From assembly GCA_021784535.1 (NCBI GenBank), contig JAJYHW010000071.1, positions 1 through 8,856 of the forward strand: DNA of 8,856 bases, written 5' to 3'. The number at the start of each line of letters is the position of its first letter. Position 1 is the first letter of the stretch. Below, in pieces: positions 5,927-8,856 of this stretch. The notes under the pieces were generated by a model. It did not search any database. It was given only the letters and a program-made list of their open reading frames with translations, and was not told the DNA's origin. The DNA is from a bacterium. GTDB taxonomy: Bacteria > Patescibacteriota > Microgenomatia > Levybacterales > UBA12049. The translations under genes and the position numbers were made by a program.

Positions 5927-6973
5927 TTATTTGTGTTTTTCCCGTAATTTGTAATAACTCATTTTTGTGCTTCCGAATTTTTTTAATAATTTTTTTGTGA
6001 CAAGTGAGGATAAAAGCGCATGTGCCTGCTGGCGTGTTACTGAAAATGATTTTTCAATATCAGCTGTTTTAATCGCTTTTTTATTGATAATAATTTGCAA
6101 AACCTCTTCTTCGCGAGGTGTCACCAGAACCCGCTTTTCTCCTTCTATTCTGTCAAGATGATGTCTTTTCAGCTCATTAATTCTGGCGAGTGAGCCTTGT
6201 AGGGAAGTTGAAATTCCTTCAAGAAAATATTCTATCCATGAAGTCTTATCTCCGTCATCAGCGCTGTGAAGACAATCTGAATATAAATGACGATCGATGT
6301 CATAATAGTCATCAATAATAAAAAATTTAGAAACTTCGTACTGTTCAAGCAGTAAATAATAGGTAGTCAGGATGCGCGCAAGCCGGCCGTTTCCGTCAAA
6401 AAATGGATGAATATATGCAAATTGATGATGCATAATCGCTGCCTTGATAAGCGGATGCAGTTCTTTCTCTTCTTTTAACCACAAAAATAATTCATTAAGC
6501 GCATTTTTTATTTCAGGCTCAGTATGAAAAGGAGGATTATGTTTGACGACAATTTCCAGTTTGGTTCGATGTCCGACAAAAACAGAGCCATTTCGTATTT
6601 TTCCTAGATCTTCTTTCTCGATTCCTTGTAAAAGTATTTTATGAAGTTTTTCCGTCAATGCTACGGTAATCGGCGTATGTTCACGGGCGAGATTTGGCAG
6701 ACTGGTAATAATGGTAAAATAATTTTTTACTTCTTTTTCTGATTTTGTCGCAGGAATTTGATCTCCCAGTACGACGTTTGTGACATCCTGCGGTGACAAT
6801 GGATTACCTTCAATACTTGTTGAATAATGAGTTGCAAGAATCTGATTTTCCTGGGCAAGTCGAAGGGAAAGTGAGGGAATCAGTTTTTCTCCTTGTATTT
6901 TGCCGTATAATCGTTCTATTGAAGCCAGGAGATTGAGCATGCGGAAATTGAGGGTGAAACGCGGTGAAAACAT
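5927..6973 (-). CDS. Fic family protein (class II AMP transferase) with C-terminal winged helix
   Basis: A complete 348-residue protein. The Fic motif HPFFDGNGRLAR occupies 189-200, with catalytic His189, Asp193, Asn195, Arg197 and Arg200 all present. The protein should therefore be a competent nucleotidyl transferase, typically moving AMP from ATP to a hydroxyl side chain on a target protein. Upstream, STSIEGN contains Ser51-x3-Glu55-Gly56, the (S/T)xxxE(G/N) inhibitory helix that defines class II Fic proteins; Glu55 would block productive ATP binding. NPPFHTEPEI (146-155) is the target-binding flap. Residues about 280-345 (VLVTPREEEVLQI through TKMSYYKL) look like a winged helix-turn-helix, so it may bind DNA, perhaps its own promoter. 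The first ATG is supported by a perfect promoter placed for a leaderless transcript. The target is unknown. Confidence 0.97.
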   Translation of the reverse strand: MFSPRFTLNFRMLNLLASIERLYGKIQGEKLIPSLSLRLAQENQILATHYSTSIEGNPLSPQDVTNVVLGDQIPATKSEKEVKNYFTIITSLPNLAREHTPITVALTEKLHKILLQGIEKEDLGKIRNGSVFVGHRTKLEIVVKHNPPFHTEPEIKNALNELFLWLKEEKELHPLIKAAIMHHQFAYIHPFFDGNGRLARILTTYYLLLEQYEVSKFFIIDDYYDIDRHLYSDCLHSADDGDKTSWIEYFLEGISTSLQGSLARINELKRHHLDRIEGEKRVLVTPREEEVLQIIINKKAIKTADIEKSFSVTRQQAHALLSSLVTKKLLKKFGSTKMSYYKLREKHK

Positions 6974-6979
6974 AACAAT

Positions 6980-7008
6980 ATTATAGCATATTATCTGTTA
7001 ATTGTCAA
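6980..7008 (-). promoter_or_regulatory. perfect-consensus sigma-70 promoter of fic, leaderless
   Basis: On the minus strand TTGACA (7008-7003) and TATAAT (6985-6980) are both perfect and separated by exactly 17 bp, with TGC directly before the -10 (extended -10). Only 6 nt separate the -10 from the ATG at 6973, so transcription should begin at or beside the start codon. There is no Shine-Dalgarno. Confidence 0.9.
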
Positions 7009-7036
7009 TATATTTGTAAATATTATTGTAAATACA
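7001..7036. repeat. three 12-bp direct repeats at the fic promoter (operator-like)
   Basis: Reading the plus strand, TTGTCAAT (7002-7009), TTGTAAAT (7014-7021) and TTGTAAAT (7026-7033) recur at an exact 12-bp period; flanking bases extend the unit to about WTTGTMAATAYW. The first copy overlaps the -35 hexamer. The middle copy sits in a 6-2-6 inverted repeat (ATATTT, GT, AAATAT; 7010-7023). The position suits a repressor site, possibly for the winged helix of the Fic protein itself; that binding is inference. Confidence 0.6.
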
Positions 7037-7038
7037 GA

Positions 7039-7365
7039 TTATCGTTTGGGTGTTGTTTTTCGTCTTTCGATTTTCCGAAGCGTATACATTATGCGCTGGT
7101 CCAGATTGATGTTTTTGATTCTTGCAAATCGGATTATCGCAACAAGGATGTCTCCCAGTTCCTGCTGATAGGTTTCGTCCTGCTGTGCGGAAAGATTTGT
7201 CGGTTTGCGTCCGTGTTTGGCGAGGTATGCCCGGGCCATTTCACCGATTTCTTCAACAAGGCTAAGGATCAGAATAGATCCGAATTCTTCGCTTCCTTTG
7301 AGGTCATGATCGATACTTTCAAGTTTTTTAAAATATTTGCCGAATGGTGATTGTTGATGCCTCAT
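7039..7365 (-). CDS. MazG-like nucleotide pyrophosphohydrolase
   Basis: A complete 108-residue, all-helical cytoplasmic protein. SLVEEIGEMARAY (35-47) and QELGDILVAIIRFARIKNINLD (68-89) form the EExxE...ExxD metal-binding pattern of MazG/all-alpha NTP-PPases, with Glu38, Glu39, Glu42, Glu69 and Asp72 as Mg ligands. It is a single-domain form of typical length. The likely reaction is hydrolysis of a nucleoside triphosphate to the monophosphate and pyrophosphate, cleaning the nucleotide pool; the preferred nucleotide cannot be read from sequence. The N terminus (about 1-30) is an extension without recognised motif. A TTGACA promoter lies 71-76 bp upstream, giving an approximately 40-nt leader made of heptad repeats, unlike the other genes here. 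The stop lies only 3 bp from the repeat array at the fic promoter. Confidence 0.8.
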   Translation of the reverse strand: MRHQQSPFGKYFKKLESIDHDLKGSEEFGSILILSLVEEIGEMARAYLAKHGRKPTNLSAQQDETYQQELGDILVAIIRFARIKNINLDQRIMYTLRKIERRKTTPKR

Positions 7366-7371
7366 AGATGA

Positions 7372-7427
7372 TCTTAGGTTCTAGGTCTTAGATCTTGGGT
7401 TTGATACCTTATATCTTAAATCTTTGC
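7372..7427. repeat. degenerate heptanucleotide tandem repeat, consensus TCTTAGG
   Basis: Eight consecutive 7-mers in register: TCTTAGG, TTCTAGG, TCTTAGA, TCTTGGG, TTTGATA, CCTTATA, TCTTAAA, TCTTTGC. Positions 1, 3 and 4 of the unit are T in seven of eight copies, and positions 2 and 5 agree in six. It fills the gap between the MazG-like gene and the divergent TIM-barrel gene and would be transcribed in part as the leader of the former. Confidence 0.7.
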
Positions 7428-7441
7428 TCTGCTTGTGTCAA
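7413..7441 (-). promoter_or_regulatory. promoter of the MazG-like gene
   Basis: On the minus strand a perfect TTGACA (7441-7436) is followed after 17 bp by TAAGAT (7418-7413, four of six). The -10 falls inside the heptad repeat. The predicted leader is about 40 nt. Confidence 0.5.
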
Positions 7442-7444
7442 TCG

Positions 7445-7474
7445 CTGGTATTTTTTTCATTGATACTTTATAAT
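7445..7474 (+). promoter_or_regulatory. promoter of the TIM-barrel isomerase gene
   Basis: A perfect TATAAT at 7469-7474 lies 13 nt before the ATG at 7488. CTGGTA (7445-7450) is the best -35, with an 18-bp spacer. The leader would be about 7 nt with no Shine-Dalgarno. It is back to back with the minus-strand promoter of the MazG-like gene. Confidence 0.5.
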
Positions 7475-7487
7475 CTGGTTTATAGCT

Positions 7488-8318
7488 ATGAAAATGTCAA
7501 TCAGCTTATTCATGAGCGATATTCTTCCGTATAAGAAAAAGTTATATCATAAAATCGTTAAGAGCAAAATTTTTAAAGATAAAACAACAGATGATGTCTT
7601 CAGGAAACTGAAAAAAATAGGTTTTGATGGATTTGAGCTGCTATTGCCGCAATATGCCATTACTACAAATGAGGATATTTTGGAAATCAAAAAATTGACA
7701 GAAGTGTATAAATTTCCGGTTCTTAGCATTCATCAGGCAATACGTTTTCTTACTGCGTCAAAAATAAAAGAAATAGCAAGACTTTTTGAGATTGCCGATA
7801 TGCTGCAGGTAAAAGTAATTGTTTTGCATATTAATTCAGCACGTAAATTGATTTTTGATGAAAAGTATGTCAAGACACTTCATGAACTCGAGGAAAAGTA
7901 TCACGTGCAGGTGGCTTTTGAAAATATGGAAAAACATATAGGATCATATGTGCACGGATATCGGTGGAATTCGGTTAAGTTTTCTGATTTGGTTGCAAGA
8001 ACAGGATTTCATATCACTTTTGATGTCGTACACCTTGTCCATTCGCAGGCAAATTGCGATATTTTCCATTTCTACACAGAAAATCGTAAAAGAATTTCCA
8101 ATATCCATTTGAGTGATTATCGCAGACATGCGTTAAATAGTAATCTCCGTCCGATGCGCTATAAACATATGCCGTTAGGAGATGGGCAATTACCAATCGG
8201 TGAGTTTCTCTCGCTATTGCAGAAGGAAAAATATAAAGGATTGGTGACGCTGGAAGTTAATACTGATATGTCAGGGGTTGAGAGAAGTATGGCGCTGATA
8301 CAACAGTCAACAGGATAA
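7488..8318 (+). CDS. sugar phosphate isomerase/epimerase-like TIM-barrel protein (AP endonuclease family 2 fold)
   Basis: A complete 276-residue cytoplasmic protein of the xylose isomerase-like TIM-barrel superfamily. Strand-end motifs follow the family order: GFDGFELLLP (45-54), VLSIHQ (78-83), VIVLHIN (110-116), VAFENME (142-148, Glu145), HITFDVVHL (175-183, Asp179 and His182), NIHLSDY (205-211, His207), HMPLGDGQLPIGEFL (227-241) and LVTLEVN (252-258, Glu256). Glu145, Asp179, His207 and Glu256 are the expected divalent-metal ligands. The ending GxGxLPxGEFL...G.xTLEV is typical of both sugar isomerases/epimerases and endonuclease IV relatives. The substrate, sugar or abasic DNA, is undecided, though it lacks the additional His/Asp cluster of a classical three-zinc endonuclease IV, so an isomerase/epimerase is likelier. 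A second ATG two codons in (7494) is an alternative start. It converges on hicA. Confidence 0.87.
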   Translation: MKMSISLFMSDILPYKKKLYHKIVKSKIFKDKTTDDVFRKLKKIGFDGFELLLPQYAITTNEDILEIKKLTEVYKFPVLSIHQAIRFLTASKIKEIARLFEIADMLQVKVIVLHINSARKLIFDEKYVKTLHELEEKYHVQVAFENMEKHIGSYVHGYRWNSVKFSDLVARTGFHITFDVVHLVHSQANCDIFHFYTENRKRISNIHLSDYRRHALNSNLRPMRYKHMPLGDGQLPIGEFLSLLQKEKYKGLVTLEVNTDMSGVERSMALIQQSTG

Positions 8319-8319
8319 T

Positions 8320-8346
8320 AGAAGCTAGGGTAAAAATTTAACTTCT
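8320..8346. terminator. weak hairpin between convergent genes
   Basis: AGAAG (8320-8324) can pair with CTTCT (8342-8346). A C-A mismatch and a few A-T and G-T pairs extend the stem around an A-rich loop. There is no strong T tract on either strand, so any terminator role for the TIM-barrel gene or hicA is doubtful. Confidence 0.2.
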
Positions 8347-8358
8347 TTGAAATAAGGA

Positions 8359-8607
8359 CTATTTTTTCTTTAGCGCATTATAAAACTCGTTTTTAGTAAA
8401 TCCGCTTTGACGTATCATGGAATTAAGCGTACCAGGTCGAAACTCTCTATTTGAGCCATGAAAAAAGATAGTGACTGCGTATTTTTTGTCTGCTCGCTCA
8501 AGTGTCCATGTTTGATGTGACGTTGAACCAGACACTTTAGGTTGAAAGCCTAAATTTGTAAGTATTGTTACTATTTCCCGGTATTTCAGTGGCTTATACT
8601 GCGGCAT
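8359..8607 (-). CDS. hicA: HicA-like mRNA interferase toxin (YcfA family)
   Basis: An 82-residue protein starting at the ATG at 8607 (MPQYKPLKYREI). HicA features are the helix LKYREIVTILTNLGF, then VSGSTSHQTW (25-34) with His31 in the place of the catalytic His, a strand YAVTIFFHG (43-51), and PGTLNSMIRQSGFTKNEF (58-75), the hallmark of the family's final helices. HicA toxins fold like double-stranded RNA-binding domains and cut mRNA; the length is typical. A longer in-frame start at 8664 exists, but its 19 extra residues lie wholly inside the upstream antitoxin-like frame and lack HicA similarity, so the shorter start is preferred. The ATG overlaps the end of the upstream gene by 14 bp, so translation is probably coupled. 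This order (antitoxin first) is the reverse of classical hicAB but common. Confidence 0.87.
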   Translation of the reverse strand: MPQYKPLKYREIVTILTNLGFQPKVSGSTSHQTWTLERADKKYAVTIFFHGSNREFRPGTLNSMIRQSGFTKNEFYNALKKK

Positions 8608-8856
8608 ACTGTGGTGTCGTAAAGAATTGGAATGGTGCAAAACGTGCTGTTTTTGGTTTCGCATGAACTATGGCGTCCAATTTATCCCAATATTCTTTTG
8701 GCGCCGGTCGCTCAATGAGTTCTTCCGGATTACCTAATTCTGCACTAGCTTGAAGATGAGATGTGATTGCATCACTGATGCTTAAAATTGCTTCCTGAAG
8801 CGTCGCGTGTCCTTCTTCCACAATATCTAAATCAAGACAAACCCCTGTAAATCGGA
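8594..8856 (-). CDS. HicB-like antitoxin, N terminus beyond window edge
   Basis: An open minus-strand frame enters from the right edge and ends at the TAA at 8596-8594, giving 86 visible residues. It reads FTGVCLDLDIVEEGHATLQEAILSI near the edge. This fits the HicB/UPF0150 pattern in which a short strand pair (xGxCLELDIV.xG.T) precedes the helix xEAxxxlxEAI. A linker follows (LGNPEELIERPAPKEYWDKLDAIVHA), and then an aromatic tail (FAPFQFFTTPQYAAV). No ribbon-helix-helix or HTH DNA-binding domain is visible in this part. A GTG at 8821 could be read as a start, but the frame stays open upstream and residues before it (GVCLDLDI) fit the family, so the real start is outside. Its place directly upstream of and overlapping hicA supports an antitoxin role that neutralises HicA by direct binding. 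Confidence 0.68.
   Translation of the reverse strand, partial: RFTGVCLDLDIVEEGHATLQEAILSISDAITSHLQASAELGNPEELIERPAPKEYWDKLDAIVHAKPKTARFAPFQFFTTPQYAAV
8595..8614 (-). repeat. 10-bp tandem duplication creating the antitoxin/toxin overlap
   Basis: On the minus strand CCACAGTATG (8614-8605) is followed directly by CCGCAGTATA (8604-8595), matching at eight of ten positions. The first copy supplies the hicA ATG and the second the upstream gene's TAA. Because ten is not a multiple of three, Pro-Gln-Tyr appears near the end of one protein and again after Met1 of the other. Confidence 0.7.

Noticed and set aside
7372..7427. Heptad array as CRISPR
   Set aside because: There are no long exact repeats or unique spacers; unit length is 7 bp and degenerate.
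7488..8318. TIM-barrel gene as a classical endonuclease IV (nfo)
   Set aside because: The visible ligands match the general isomerase/epimerase pattern, and the full three-zinc set of endonuclease IV is not seen; the name was left general.
8608..8664. Longer hicA start at 8664
   Set aside because: The added 19 residues (His/Ser-rich) lie inside the antitoxin-like frame and have no HicA similarity; the ATG at 8607 gives a family-length protein.
1..8856. Alternative genetic code with UGA as Gly
   Set aside because: All genes read through with standard stops. The histidine kinase ends in TGA at a family-appropriate length and no gene needs an in-frame UGA.

Overview
The window is about 8.9 kb of AT-rich bacterial DNA. 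It holds eleven confident genes and one partial antitoxin-like gene, mostly on the minus strand. There is no rRNA, tRNA, CRISPR array or insertion sequence. Several traits fit a Candidate Phyla Radiation (Patescibacteria) bacterium, perhaps Microgenomates-like: low GC, almost no Shine-Dalgarno sequences, very short or absent 5' leaders, small intergenic gaps and a mix of unlinked small operons. The placement is inference, because no phylogenetic marker is present. UGA is used normally as a stop, which argues against the Gracilibacteria/Absconditabacteria code.

Left part (1-3502, all minus strand). The left edge cuts a polytopic PIG-V/GT39-like glycosyltransferase. Upstream of it is a zinc-dependent alcohol dehydrogenase of the MDR superfamily with what looks like a leaderless promoter. 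Next comes a two-gene operon: a stand-alone ferredoxin-NADP-reductase-like flavoprotein whose stop overlaps the start of a DUF488/YeaO protein by 4 bp.

Middle (3503-5896). A small plus-strand membrane-anchored protein of unknown function meets a minus-strand orphan sensor histidine kinase (DUF4118-like membrane domain) stop to stop with no intervening base. Upstream of the kinase is a patatin-like phospholipase of the RssA type with an Ala in place of the first Gly of GxSxG.

Right part (5897-8856). A Fic-family AMP transferase with an N-terminal inhibitory motif and a C-terminal winged helix is driven by a perfect-consensus promoter (TTGACA, 17 bp, TATAAT). The -10 lies 6 nt from the ATG, so the mRNA should be leaderless. 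Three 12-bp direct repeats with core TTGTMAAT overlap and precede the -35, a plausible operator array. Then come a MazG-like nucleotide pyrophosphohydrolase, a divergent promoter region carrying a degenerate heptanucleotide tandem repeat, a plus-strand sugar isomerase/AP-endonuclease-2-type TIM barrel, and a HicB-like/HicA toxin-antitoxin pair at the right edge. The two TA frames overlap through a 10-bp tandem duplication.

The right half is rich in stress or housecleaning modules (Fic, MazG-like, HicA/HicB-like), while the left half is redox and envelope metabolism. No single large novel system is evident. The most interesting signals are regulatory: recurrent TATAAT-N6-ATG leaderless promoters, the 12-bp repeat array at the fic promoter, the heptad repeat, and the duplication-made overlap in the TA pair.
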